In this document: positions 6,780 through 14,176 of the stretch, one piece after another
Layout of the letters: each line of letters begins with the position of its first letter
How positions within the stretch are numbered: position 1 is the stretch's first letter
Assembly (NCBI GenBank): GCA_031264885.1
Contig: JAISDM010000109.1
Location: 1-15,839, forward strand
Length of the DNA stretch: 15,839 nucleotides
Source: Peptococcaceae bacterium
GTDB taxonomy: Bacteria; Bacillota; Peptococcia; DRI-13; UBA5745
Reading direction: 5' to 3'
Program-made: the position numbers and the translations under genes
Notes under the pieces: model-generated
Database searches by the model: none
What the model was told of the DNA's origin: nothing
Seen by the model: only the letters and a program-made list of their open reading frames with translations

Positions 6780-7976
6780 ATGTATACCAAAAAAAGAATC
6801 TTCACGCTTCTCATGGTTGTCTGTCTTTTCGCCGCGGTGATCCCCACGGTGTCATTGGCGGCGGACGAAACCGTATCCGTCAGCACTCAGAAACTGACGG
6901 TGAACGGCGCGCCCGTCGATGTCTTTGCCTCATACAACATCAATGGCGAGAACTATCTCAAGATCCGCGACATCGCGTTCATCCTGAAAGACACCGCCGC
7001 GCGGTTTTCCGTTGATTACGCCGACGGCGCCGTAACCATCATGACCAATACGGCTTACGCGCCCACCGGCGCGGAGAGTGCCGCGAAGCCCGCCGCTTAT
7101 GAGTCCTTTGACGGCGTGTCCAACGACACGGTGACCATCGACGGCAGTCCCGTCGCCTTCACCGTCTACAAAATCGACGGCTCCAATTACTTCCGGCTGA
7201 GGGATTTCGCGGCCGTGGGAGCAGCCGCCGCCTATGACGCGGCGACGGACACCGCGCAGCTGACGACCGCCCCCTCCGCCCCCGCCACATTGCTCGTCCA
7301 CGCGGCGGCCAGTCTGAAATCTACGTTTGACAGCGTGATCGCGGACTTCGGCGCCAGATATCCCAATATCAAGGTGGAACTCAATACCGGGGGCTCCGGC
7401 GCCCTGGTCACCCAAATCCAGGAAGGCGCGGGCGGCGACCTGTTCTTCTCAGCCGATCAGGCGAACATGGACAAGCTGGCCGACGCCATCGTGACCGACA
7501 CCCGCGTCGATCTGCTCAAGAACACACTGGTGCTCATCGTTCCCGCCAACAACACCAAGGGCATCACCTCCTTTGAGGACGTGGTTGACAAAGCCGGCAG
7601 CGACGTGGTCGCCATCGGCGAAGCGAAAACCGTCCCCGCGGGCGACCGCGCGAGAGAGGTCTATACCTATCTCGGTCTGCTGGATAAACTGGAAGGGCTG
7701 ACGCTGACACTGGACGACAGCGTCACGAAGGTGCTGAATCATGTGGCCAGCGGCGACGCCGTGGCCGGATTTGTCTATTCCACCGACGCGGCCTCGGCGG
7801 AGAATGTAACCGTCGTCGCCACAGCGCCCGACGCGAGTCACGCCCCGATCATCTATCCCGGCGCGGTTCTGCGGGAGTCGGCGAATCAGGACGCGGCAAG
7901 GATATTCCTCGCTTACCTGAGTTCCGACGCGGCGAGAGCCCGCTTCACGGCGGCCGGATTTGCCCTCGTACAATAA
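6780..7976 (+). CDS. Secreted molybdate-binding (ModA-like) protein with N-terminal stalk domains
   Basis: 398 aa. An N-terminal signal peptide (KKR, then a hydrophobic core, ending SLAADE) is followed by two copper-amine-oxidase-N/stalk-like repeats (about 30-95 and 105-150; compare NINGENYLKIRDIAF with KIDGSNYFRLRDFAA). The ModA-type substrate-binding domain (about 155-398) begins LLVHAAASLKSTFDSV and has the paired Ser regions AASL and GGSGAL that bind oxyanion in ModA, plus GDLFFSADQANMDKL. Start ATG 6780 is set by AAGGAGG at 6765-6771. No lipobox cysteine is visible, unlike typical Gram-positive ModA lipoproteins, so the stalk repeats may do the anchoring (inference). No modB or modC is adjacent. 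Tungstate or another oxyanion is an alternative ligand. Confidence 0.88.
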   Translation: MYTKKRIFTLLMVVCLFAAVIPTVSLAADETVSVSTQKLTVNGAPVDVFASYNINGENYLKIRDIAFILKDTAARFSVDYADGAVTIMTNTAYAPTGAESAAKPAAYESFDGVSNDTVTIDGSPVAFTVYKIDGSNYFRLRDFAAVGAAAAYDAATDTAQLTTAPSAPATLLVHAAASLKSTFDSVIADFGARYPNIKVELNTGGSGALVTQIQEGAGGDLFFSADQANMDKLADAIVTDTRVDLLKNTLVLIVPANNTKGITSFEDVVDKAGSDVVAIGEAKTVPAGDRAREVYTYLGLLDKLEGLTLTLDDSVTKVLNHVASGDAVAGFVYSTDAASAENVTVVATAPDASHAPIIYPGAVLRESANQDAARIFLAYLSSDAARARFTAAGFALVQ

Positions 7977-8008
7977 CAGTAACCGGAGACAACCGAAAAC
8001 AACCTAAT

Positions 8009-8038
8009 AAAAAGGGGCGGCGAATGCCGCCCCTTTTT
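8009..8038. terminator. Bidirectional terminator between modA-like gene and fabV
   Basis: AAAAA, then GGGGCGGC (8014-8021), loop GAAT, GCCGCCCC (8026-8033), then TTTTT. A perfect 8-bp GC stem flanked by A and T runs works in both directions and fits the convergent genes ending at 7976 and 8040. The stem closely resembles the dispersed GGGGCGG palindromes. Confidence 0.93.
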
Positions 8039-8039
8039 A

Positions 8040-9215
8040 TTATACCGGCGAAACATCCGCCTCGTAATCCACATCGTCCCTCCCGAAGCCAAAAAGATTG
8101 AAGAAATCCTTCCGGTAGCCTTCCAAATCCGCCAGCTCCGCTATGTTGCCGGAATCGACCCGCTCCCAGATCTCATGGACCCGAAGCTGCGCGTCCGGCC
8201 GCAATTCCAGATCGTCCATCCGTATGCGCCCCCGGTCGTCCGCGGCAGCACCGGCGGGATGGTACAGCCGGTCATGAAACAGCCGGTACATCTGCTCAAC
8301 GCAGCCTTCATGCGTGTGATTCTCCTTCATGACTTTGTAGAGGATGGACATATACAGAGGCACCACCGGGATCGCCGCCGACGCCTGAGTGACCACCGCC
8401 TTATTGACAGACACGAAGGCGTTCCCCCCCAGCGGCGCCAGCCGCTCCCGGATCTCCGCGGATTTCCGTTCCAGATCCCGCTTTGCCATGCCGATGGTTC
8501 CGTCCTTATAGATCGCGTGCGTCTGCGCCGGGCCCAAATAAGAGAACGCCGCCGTCAAAAAACCGTCCGCCAGCACGTGGGCGGCCAGCGCCGCTTCTAT
8601 CCAAAGCCGCCAGTCCGCTCCGCCCATGACGGCCACCGTCTCCCCGATTTCCTTTTCGTCCGCCGGCTCAATCGACACCTCAGAAACGGTCCCTTTATGA
8701 AAATCCACCGTTTTGCCCCGAAAAACCTGCCCCACCGGCTTAATCACCGAATTATAAATCTGCCCCGTCTCCGGGTCCGCGCGCCTGGGCGACGCCAGGC
8801 TGTAAATCAGCAGATCGATTTGGCCCCCCGGCATCTCCTCTTGGATCCATTGAACGACATCCCGTTTGACCTCTTTGGAAAAAGCGTCCCCGTTGAGGCT
8901 TTTGGCAAACAGCCCGTCCCCCCGGGCAAAATTCTCAAAAGCCCTGTTATTGTACCAGCCGGCGGAACCCGGCTTGCCCGCGTCTCCGGGCCTTTCAAAA
9001 AAAACCCCGACGGTACGCGCGCCCAGCCCATAGGCGGCGGCGATCCTGGCCGCCAGCCCATAGCCGGTGGACGAACCCACCACCAGCACCCGCGCGGGTC
9101 CCTTGATCCGGCCCTTGGATTTCACATAATCGATTTGCTGCCGGACATTGTTCTCACAGCCCGCGGGGTGAGCCGTGGTGCAGATGAATCCCCTGTATTT
9201 CGGTCGTATAATCAT
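8040..9215 (-). CDS. fabV: NADH-dependent trans-2-enoyl-ACP/CoA reductase (FabV/Ter family)
   Basis: 391 aa, full length for FabV/Ter. It starts MIIRPKYRGFICTTAHPAGC and has the dinucleotide-binding motif GSSTGYG (47-53). Glu74 in VFFERP favours NADH over NADPH. The family Tyr-x8-Lys catalytic pair is Tyr236/Lys245 (YKDGTIGMAK). The family reduces the enoyl intermediate in fatty-acid elongation (FabV) or crotonyl-CoA in butyrate-type fermentation (Ter); sequence alone does not separate the two. Start ATG 9215 follows GAGGG. It lies 18 nt after the URO-D-like gene and is the last gene of the minus-strand run, ending at the bidirectional terminator. Confidence 0.95.
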   Translation of the reverse strand: MIIRPKYRGFICTTAHPAGCENNVRQQIDYVKSKGRIKGPARVLVVGSSTGYGLAARIAAAYGLGARTVGVFFERPGDAGKPGSAGWYNNRAFENFARGDGLFAKSLNGDAFSKEVKRDVVQWIQEEMPGGQIDLLIYSLASPRRADPETGQIYNSVIKPVGQVFRGKTVDFHKGTVSEVSIEPADEKEIGETVAVMGGADWRLWIEAALAAHVLADGFLTAAFSYLGPAQTHAIYKDGTIGMAKRDLERKSAEIRERLAPLGGNAFVSVNKAVVTQASAAIPVVPLYMSILYKVMKENHTHEGCVEQMYRLFHDRLYHPAGAAADDRGRIRMDDLELRPDAQLRVHEIWERVDSGNIAELADLEGYRKDFFNLFGFGRDDVDYEADVSPV

Positions 9216-9233
9216 CCTGTGCCCTCGATTTTT

Positions 9234-10298
9234 TTATTTTGTGCCGGCGGCGAAGTAACGCTTGCGCGAGTACGCGTACAATTCCTCCGCGAACTCCGCC
9301 GTCAGCGCCGGCTGCCCGTAGAAGCTGATCATGGCCGGCTTGCCCGGCTTGCAGAAACTGTCGAAGTACGCCCGGGCGTAAGCGCGCTGTTCATCCCCGG
9401 CCGTCGCGTCAGGGTCGAACAGCTCCGGAACGACGGAGACGACGATCCTGTCGCCCACCTCCTCGTACAGCCTGGGCGTGTCGTTCATGATCTGGGGATC
9501 CCAGCCGTCAAAACCGCCGTCGATGAAGCACTGCACGCGGTCCTCGCCGTGCCCGCAGGAATGGAGCGTGGCATAGCGCCCCTTGCTGTGTATATGGTCG
9601 GTCAGCGCCCTCATATGGGGCACGAACAGCTCATAAGCGACCTCGTTCGAGAAAAACGGAGCCTTCTGCGCCGCCCAGTCGTCATGGACGTTGAACCCGT
9701 CTATGGCCGGCCAATACTCGCACATTTTGTCCACCACGCGGAGGGCGAAATCCGTCAGCGCCTCGAACAGGTCGTTGACGGCGTCTTTCTGGTCTTCGTC
9801 GATGAGCGCGATGGCGGCCGGCGCGAAGTCCATAAACGACACGAGCCGCTCGAACCAAAAACCGTTGATCAGCGTAAACTGGTTGGACAGCCGCGGATTC
9901 AACTGGAGGTTTTTTGCCTCGGACTCCCAGTCCCATGTGTCAATATCGGGTATTTTGATCTTGTCCCGCCACTCGTTGGCGTCCGAGAGGAACGGCGCCC
10001 CCGGCCGGACGATGGATCCGCCGGCCTGCTCGATCCACTCCCATTCTATGCCGAACGCGTCGGTGGTTCCCTCAGGCCCGCCGCGTCCGAGCAGACTGTT
10101 GTAAAGCTTAGGCACATGCATGGTGTAATCCGCCGGGGTCGGCGTCCAATAGGGGTGTTTTTCGTGAAACAGCGCGGCCATGTTTTCGCGGGGGGAGACG
10201 GGTGTGTTGCGGATCGGGAACCCGGGGCCGCCCATGAAGCCGGGCCGGGTGTCTATCACCTCAAGTTCTTTTTCCACATAAGGTATACGCCTGTTCAT
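9234..10298 (-). CDS. Uroporphyrinogen decarboxylase (URO-D) superfamily protein, probable methyltransferase-like
   Basis: 354 aa. The C-terminal half carries the signature of the MtaA/URO-D superfamily: HDDWAAQKAPFFS, then HSCGHGEDRVQC (His246, Cys248, Cys257) and the following IDGGFDGWDPQ. His/Cys residues at these positions bind zinc and activate the thiol acceptor in corrinoid-dependent methyltransferases. It is not a haem-pathway HemE by overall sequence. No corrinoid protein is encoded nearby, so the substrate is unknown. The start ATG 10298 has AAAGGA upstream. It lies 28 nt after the NiaR-like gene and 18 nt before fabV, so it is probably co-transcribed. Function beyond the superfamily is inference. 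Confidence 0.8.
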   Translation of the reverse strand: MNRRIPYVEKELEVIDTRPGFMGGPGFPIRNTPVSPRENMAALFHEKHPYWTPTPADYTMHVPKLYNSLLGRGGPEGTTDAFGIEWEWIEQAGGSIVRPGAPFLSDANEWRDKIKIPDIDTWDWESEAKNLQLNPRLSNQFTLINGFWFERLVSFMDFAPAAIALIDEDQKDAVNDLFEALTDFALRVVDKMCEYWPAIDGFNVHDDWAAQKAPFFSNEVAYELFVPHMRALTDHIHSKGRYATLHSCGHGEDRVQCFIDGGFDGWDPQIMNDTPRLYEEVGDRIVVSVVPELFDPDATAGDEQRAYARAYFDSFCKPGKPAMISFYGQPALTAEFAEELYAYSRKRYFAAGTK

Positions 10299-10326
10299 TC
10301 AAGACCATTCCTTTCATATCGGATTT

Positions 10327-10851
10327 CTATTTGTTTTCCCCGTACAGCAAGCCCAGCCGGCCCAGTTCCGCCCTGATCCTGTCGAACGTATCCGCGTCCC
10401 GGCAGGACACCGTATGCACATGAACGCCGTCGGTCAGTTCGGACAAAAGCCGCGCCTTATTGCGGTTCACTTTTTGGACAAAAGCCTCCACATCCTGGGC
10501 CGTGGAGAGATTCAGCTGCCCCGTCATCTCGCCGTAAAGGAAATGCGCCACCGACACGTCCGCCACATGGCCGCCCAGCCGCACAATGGCCGTCAGCTCC
10601 TTTTCCGTATCCTCAAGGGAGTGCTGGCAGGCGATCTTCCCGATATACCGCCCCGCCGGAACGAGCGAAGATAAGGTATAGCCCCGGGCAGTGGCGACCA
10701 CATCGCTTCCCTGCGCCCGGAGCAGAGCCACATCCCCCACCACCGCCTGCCGGCTGACCCCCAGCTGCCGCGCCAGACTCGCCGCGCTGACAGGCGCCTG
10801 CGCCTGGCTCAGGCGCCGCAATATTTCCTCTCTGCGTTCAGACCCTTCCAT
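10327..10851 (-). CDS. niaR: NiaR-like niacin-responsive repressor (HTH_11 + 3H domain)
   Basis: 174 aa, close to NiaR/YrxA size. The N-terminal winged HTH (about 5-60; VSAASLARQLGVSRQAVVGDVALLR) is followed by a 3H domain (about 75-170). Residues His77, Glu85, His144 and His146 match in spacing the metal ligands described for the Thermotoga NiaR homologue, which held nickel. In the family, nicotinic acid is co-repressor for NAD salvage and niacin-uptake genes. Here the gene begins 13 nt after larC and none of the usual NAD genes (nadABC, niaP, pncB) is in view. SD GGGAG/AAGGA lies just upstream of ATG 10851. A link to nickel-pincer cofactor supply is inference from context. Confidence 0.85.
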   Translation of the reverse strand: MEGSERREEILRRLSQAQAPVSAASLARQLGVSRQAVVGDVALLRAQGSDVVATARGYTLSSLVPAGRYIGKIACQHSLEDTEKELTAIVRLGGHVADVSVAHFLYGEMTGQLNLSTAQDVEAFVQKVNRNKARLLSELTDGVHVHTVSCRDADTFDRIRAELGRLGLLYGENK

Positions 10852-10864
10852 ATTCCTTCTCCCG

Positions 10865-12268
10865 TTATTCCGGCGCCGTAGACGGTCCCGGGCGGCCGGG
10901 GACGGCCGCCCCTGCTTCCTTCAATACTTCGTTGAAACTGACGCCGTGGGATCTGGCGGCTTGCGCCGCGTCCTCGTATTCCGGCTTGAATTTGGCCACT
11001 CCGTATCCGTATCCGGTCTTAATCCGGACGCCGCCGTATTCTGTCTGTACCTGGGATATCTCTCTGTCCAGGATATATCTGGAACACAGGGTCTTTCTCA
11101 CGCCGAAGGTGGTGGTGTGCTTCAGCATGAGCGCCGCCATCCCGTCCGCCGCCTCAGGCGCGCAGAGACAAGTCAGAAGCGTGCCGGGACGGTTTTTTTT
11201 CATCTGAACAGGGACCGTAAAGACATCGTTCGCCCCGGCCTCCAGCAAGGTCTGAACGGCATAGCCGACGGCTTCCCCGGTCATGTCGTCCAAATTACAT
11301 TCCAGTTTCACAATCTCATCCTTCGGCATATCTTTTTCAGGCATCCCCTGCTTTGAGGAAGATTCCCCCAAAAACACCCGGACACAGTTGGCCGTCCCGA
11401 AATCCTTCGTCCCCATACCGTATCCGATTTTTTCCACGGTCATATGGGGCATGGGGCCATACCCGTCCCCGAAATATTTCAAAATCGCCGCTCCGGTGGG
11501 GGTGCAAAGCTCCCCTTCGACGTCCCGGGCATAGATCGGCGCCCCTCTTAAAAGGTGGGCGACAGCGGGCGCGGGAACGGGCAGAATCCCGTGGGCGCAC
11601 CGGACGAAGCCTTTGCCCACATGAACCGGCGACACAACGATCCGCTCGGGCGCGATGGCGTCCACCAGCAGGCATACGCCCAAAATATCGGTCAGAGCGT
11701 CCAACGTGCCCACTTCGTGGAAATGAATCTCCGTCACCGGGCAGCCGTGTACATGCGCCTCCGCTTCGGCCAGCAGCTGATATATCCCCAGCGCGTGTTC
11801 CCTCACCTCTTTTTTAAGGGGCAGACCTTGAAGCGTCTCCCGGATATCCGCCAGGGAGGATCCGCCGCCGGGTTCATGCCCATGCTCATGTTCATGTTCG
11901 TGCCCACGCCCGTGTTCGCCGCCGCCGTGCTCATGCTCATGCTTATGCCCGTGTTCGCCGCCGCCAGGCCCGCCGCCGTGCTCATGTTCATGTCCATGCC
12001 CGTGTCCGCCGCCGTGCGTATGTTCATGCCCGGAAGCATCGGCGTGTACATCCGCGCTTTCCTCCGCGCGGCCGTTCACAAGCACCTCCACATGGGTGCC
12101 CTGTATGCCGCGCTTGAAAACAGCCTGTTTTTGAACGGAAACCCCCGGAAGCCCCAGTTGATTCAACGTTTTGACAAAATCCTCCGGCGTCTCCGTCAGC
12201 TCCAGAAGCGCGCCCGTCAGCATATCCCCCGCGGCGCCCATGCCGCATTCCACATACAGCGTCCTCAA
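10865..12268 (-). CDS. larC: Nickel-insertion enzyme LarC for the nickel-pincer nucleotide cofactor
   Basis: 467 aa in a single frame; in Lactiplantibacillus plantarum larC is split and joined by frameshifting. N-terminal CGMGAAGDML, central HFHEVGTLDALTDILG, and C-terminal ECNLDDMTGEAVGYAVQ and QMKKNRPGTLLTCLC are LarC blocks. Residues 75-131 hold 20 His in Gly/Glu-rich repeats, a likely nickel-binding loop. The enzyme (a CTP-dependent cyclometallase in the family) inserts Ni into the dithiocarboxylated nicotinate nucleotide. The start is TTG 12268, overlapping the larB stop as TTGA, with a strong GGAGGGG five bases upstream. The last ~10 residues (PGRPGPSTAPE) are encoded by a palindromic repeat. 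No larE or larA is in view. Confidence 0.95.
   Translation of the reverse strand: MRTLYVECGMGAAGDMLTGALLELTETPEDFVKTLNQLGLPGVSVQKQAVFKRGIQGTHVEVLVNGRAEESADVHADASGHEHTHGGGHGHGHEHEHGGGPGGGEHGHKHEHEHGGGEHGRGHEHEHEHGHEPGGGSSLADIRETLQGLPLKKEVREHALGIYQLLAEAEAHVHGCPVTEIHFHEVGTLDALTDILGVCLLVDAIAPERIVVSPVHVGKGFVRCAHGILPVPAPAVAHLLRGAPIYARDVEGELCTPTGAAILKYFGDGYGPMPHMTVEKIGYGMGTKDFGTANCVRVFLGESSSKQGMPEKDMPKDEIVKLECNLDDMTGEAVGYAVQTLLEAGANDVFTVPVQMKKNRPGTLLTCLCAPEAADGMAALMLKHTTTFGVRKTLCSRYILDREISQVQTEYGGVRIKTGYGYGVAKFKPEYEDAAQAARSHGVSFNEVLKEAGAAVPGRPGPSTAPE
10885..10914. repeat. Palindromic GGGCGG repeat copy inside the larC 3' end
   Basis: The hairpin GGGCGGCC (10889-10896) / GGCCGCCC is flanked by GTCCC before and CTGC after. 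The same flanks (GTCCCGGGCGG ... CCGCCCCTAC) surround the copy at 15289-15328. It encodes the Pro/Gly-rich C-terminal tail of LarC. Confidence 0.6.
11873..12046 (-). repeat. Histidine-rich repeat region of larC
   Basis: Imperfect tandem CAT/CAC-GAG/GGC codons encode GHEHEHGGG-type repeats (LarC residues 75-132), with two closely related blocks around 11930-12000. The residues are typical of a nickel store or chaperone loop. Confidence 0.85.
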
Positions 12269-13026
12269 TGGATCCCCTCCGTTCGATTGATCCTGTGCGC
12301 TATAAATCCGGCCCCAAAACCGTTGTCTATATTGACCACCGACACCCCGGAAGCACAGGAATTCAGCATCGCCAAAAGCGCCGACAGACCGCCGAAATTC
12401 GCGCCATAGCCCACGCTGGTGGGCACAGCGATCACCGGGCAGCTCACCAGCCCCCCGACCACGCTGGCCAAAGCGCCCTCCATACCGGCCACAGCCACAA
12501 CGGCGCGGGCCTTCATCAGCTGATCCACATGGGACAGCAGGCGGTGCAATCCCGCCACCCCCACATCGTACAGGCGCAGCACCTTGCTCCCCAGCACCTC
12601 CGCCGTGACCGCCGCCTCCTCGCAGACCTTCATATCGCTGGTTCCCCCGGAAGCCACCGCAACCAAGCCCTCCTGAGCCCTGGGATCGGCGTTCCAGGCA
12701 ATCCCCATCCGGGGAATCGCGTGGTACTCAAAATCGACGCGTCCCGACAAAAAATCCGCCGTTTCCGCGGAAATCCGCGTCACCAAGATGCGGCTGATGT
12801 TCTGCTCCCTCATCTTTTCAAGGATCCCCAAAATCTGCTCCGGCGTTTTGCTCTGCCCATAGATTACCTCCGGGGCGCCCTGCCTGAGCCCCCTGTGATA
12901 ATCCACCTTGGCGTAACTCAAATCCTCAAAGGGCGCCGTCTTCAGGCTCAGCAGCGCCTCTTCCGGCATGACCCGGCCGGACCGCACCTGTTTCAGCAGC
13001 TCCAGTATTTCCGATTCCTCCGTCAT
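12265..13026 (-). CDS. larB: LarB, pyridinium-3,5-biscarboxylate mononucleotide synthase
   Basis: 253 aa related to the PurE (AIR carboxylase) fold. It has AVASGGTSDMKVCEEAAVTAEVLG, GMEGALASVVGGLVSCPVIAVPTSVGYG and LLAMLNSCASGVSVVNIDNG blocks. LarB carboxylates and hydrolyses nicotinic acid adenine dinucleotide, the first step of nickel-pincer nucleotide synthesis. The Cys in VSCPVIAVP (residue 196 here) matches the catalytic Cys of the family. The start chosen is ATG 13026 (MTEESEILELL). A GTG at 13035 is in frame and better placed behind the GGGCGG stretch, so three extra residues are possible. Longer starts (to 13098) overlap the upstream gene. The stop overlaps the larC TTG by 4 nt, indicating coupling. 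Confidence 0.95.
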   Translation of the reverse strand: MTEESEILELLKQVRSGRVMPEEALLSLKTAPFEDLSYAKVDYHRGLRQGAPEVIYGQSKTPEQILGILEKMREQNISRILVTRISAETADFLSGRVDFEYHAIPRMGIAWNADPRAQEGLVAVASGGTSDMKVCEEAAVTAEVLGSKVLRLYDVGVAGLHRLLSHVDQLMKARAVVAVAGMEGALASVVGGLVSCPVIAVPTSVGYGANFGGLSALLAMLNSCASGVSVVNIDNGFGAGFIAHRINRTEGIH

Positions 13027-13040
13027 ATGCTTCACGCGCG

Positions 13041-14114
13041 TTAACCGCCCTTCCCGAATCCGCAGTTGGGATATGTACATGTGGGACATTCCATACATAA
13101 ACCCCCATGCCCCAGATTCGCCAAATCCTGATTCGTCAATTTTTCACCGGCCAGCAAGCGGGGCAGAATCAAATCAAAAATGGTTCGCCCGGCATACATG
13201 ACACAACCGGGAAGCCCGGCCACCGCCGCCTTTTCCTCATAATAAGCCAGCAGAAACATGGCGCCCGGCAGCACCGGCGCCCCATAAGACACGATCCTCG
13301 CCCCGGTGTTTTTGATGGCCAGAGGCGTCCGGTCGTCCGGATCCACACTCATGCCGCCCGTGCAGAGAACCAGGTCCGCGCCTTTTCGGATCATGGACAA
13401 AACAGCCTCCGTAATCGCCGCCGCGTCGTCGCCCAGGATCACGTGATCCGTCACTTCCGTATCGTACTCGGCCAGCTTCTCCCGGATCACAGGCGTAAAG
13501 GTATCCGCGATTCTTCCGGTGAATACCTCCGTGCCGGTGGTCACAATTCCAACCCTCTTATGGCTGAAAGGCAATATGGACAAAACCGGCCGGCCGCCGC
13601 CGATTTTCTTCGCCTGATCCATTTTCGCGGCGGAAATAACCAGGGGAATCACTCGGGTTCCCGCCAGGTCGTCCCCTTTTTTTACCGGAAAATTGCCGTG
13701 ACGGGTGGCGATCATAATTTCACCCATGGCATTGAGCGCGTTCAGCTTGCTCAAATCCACCTTAAGCACACCGGCCGTTTCAGCCGTCACCTTGATTTTG
13801 CCCTCCTTGACCGGAGACGGGGACATGTACTCCCCCGCGCAGATATCGTACAAAATCCGGGCGGCCTCATCCTCATGGAGCATGCCTTCCTGTTTTTCCC
13901 ACACGTATAGATGCTCCTTCCCCAGAGAAAGAAGCACCGGAATATCCTCTTTTGTCACCACATGACCCTTGCGAAAAACCGCGTCCTTGACCACGCCCCT
14001 TATGATCTGGGTGATATCATGACAGAGTACATGCCCCTCCGCGTCCGCTGTTTTGATTAAATTCAGCGATAAGCCCCCCCATCCATAAGCGTCCCCCTCG
14101 TCATTCCGCCCCAT
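13041..14114 (-). CDS. Molybdopterin-binding (MoCF/MoeA-like) domain protein with C-terminal Cys cluster
   Basis: 357 aa. The central to C-terminal part is a molybdopterin-binding fold: RVGIVTTGTEVFTGRI (around 190), then LVLCTGGMSVDPDDRTP (around 250) and GLPGCVMYAGRTIFDL. N-terminal 'AEGHVLCHDITQI' and 'FRKGHVV' resemble MoeA-type domains. The tail carries CxxCxxCxxxxC (Cys340, 343, 346, 351), a possible metal or Fe-S site. Proteins of this type accompany molybdenum hydroxylase genes in Clostridia; the exact reaction is unknown to me. It follows the MocA/ModE gene and precedes larB by 14 nt. The only in-frame ATG (14114) lies in the CGTCATTCCG repeat, so the true start may be elsewhere: residues 1-17 do not look like family sequence, and a non-ATG start near LNLIKTADA is possible. 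Confidence 0.85.
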   Translation of the reverse strand: MGRNDEGDAYGWGGLSLNLIKTADAEGHVLCHDITQIIRGVVKDAVFRKGHVVTKEDIPVLLSLGKEHLYVWEKQEGMLHEDEAARILYDICAGEYMSPSPVKEGKIKVTAETAGVLKVDLSKLNALNAMGEIMIATRHGNFPVKKGDDLAGTRVIPLVISAAKMDQAKKIGGGRPVLSILPFSHKRVGIVTTGTEVFTGRIADTFTPVIREKLAEYDTEVTDHVILGDDAAAITEAVLSMIRKGADLVLCTGGMSVDPDDRTPLAIKNTGARIVSYGAPVLPGAMFLLAYYEEKAAVAGLPGCVMYAGRTIFDLILPRLLAGEKLTNQDLANLGHGGLCMECPTCTYPNCGFGKGG

Positions 14115-14173
14115 CGCGCCTCGTCATTCCGTCTCATCATACCTCGTCATTCCGGGCTTGTCCCGGAATCCAC
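14099..14173. repeat. Composite CGTCATTCCG repeat, second locus
   Basis: Three head-to-tail copies of CGTCATTCCG start at 14099, 14122 and 14145 (spacing 23 and 23). The third continues into GGGCTTGTCCCGGAATCCACG, a foldback. It fills the 62-nt space between two minus-strand genes and overlaps the first codons of the molybdopterin-binding-domain gene. Same build as the element at 3770-3878, without the second inverted half. Confidence 0.85.
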
Positions 14174-14176
14174 GCC

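Noticed and set aside
6650..6780. Molybdenum-cofactor riboswitch in the modA-like leader
   Set aside because: I looked for extended pairing in this leader and saw no stable multi-helix structure, so there is no support beyond gene function.
8175..10376. 733-codon open frame on the plus strand
   Set aside because: It lies antisense to fabV and the URO-D-like gene, both of which have clear family motifs; its translation is Arg/His/Pro-rich with no recognisable domain. A GC-driven shadow.
11555..12409. 284-codon open frame on the plus strand with Met-rich repeats
   Set aside because: It is the antisense reading of the His-rich region of larC; the Met/Leu repeats mirror CAT/CAC codons.
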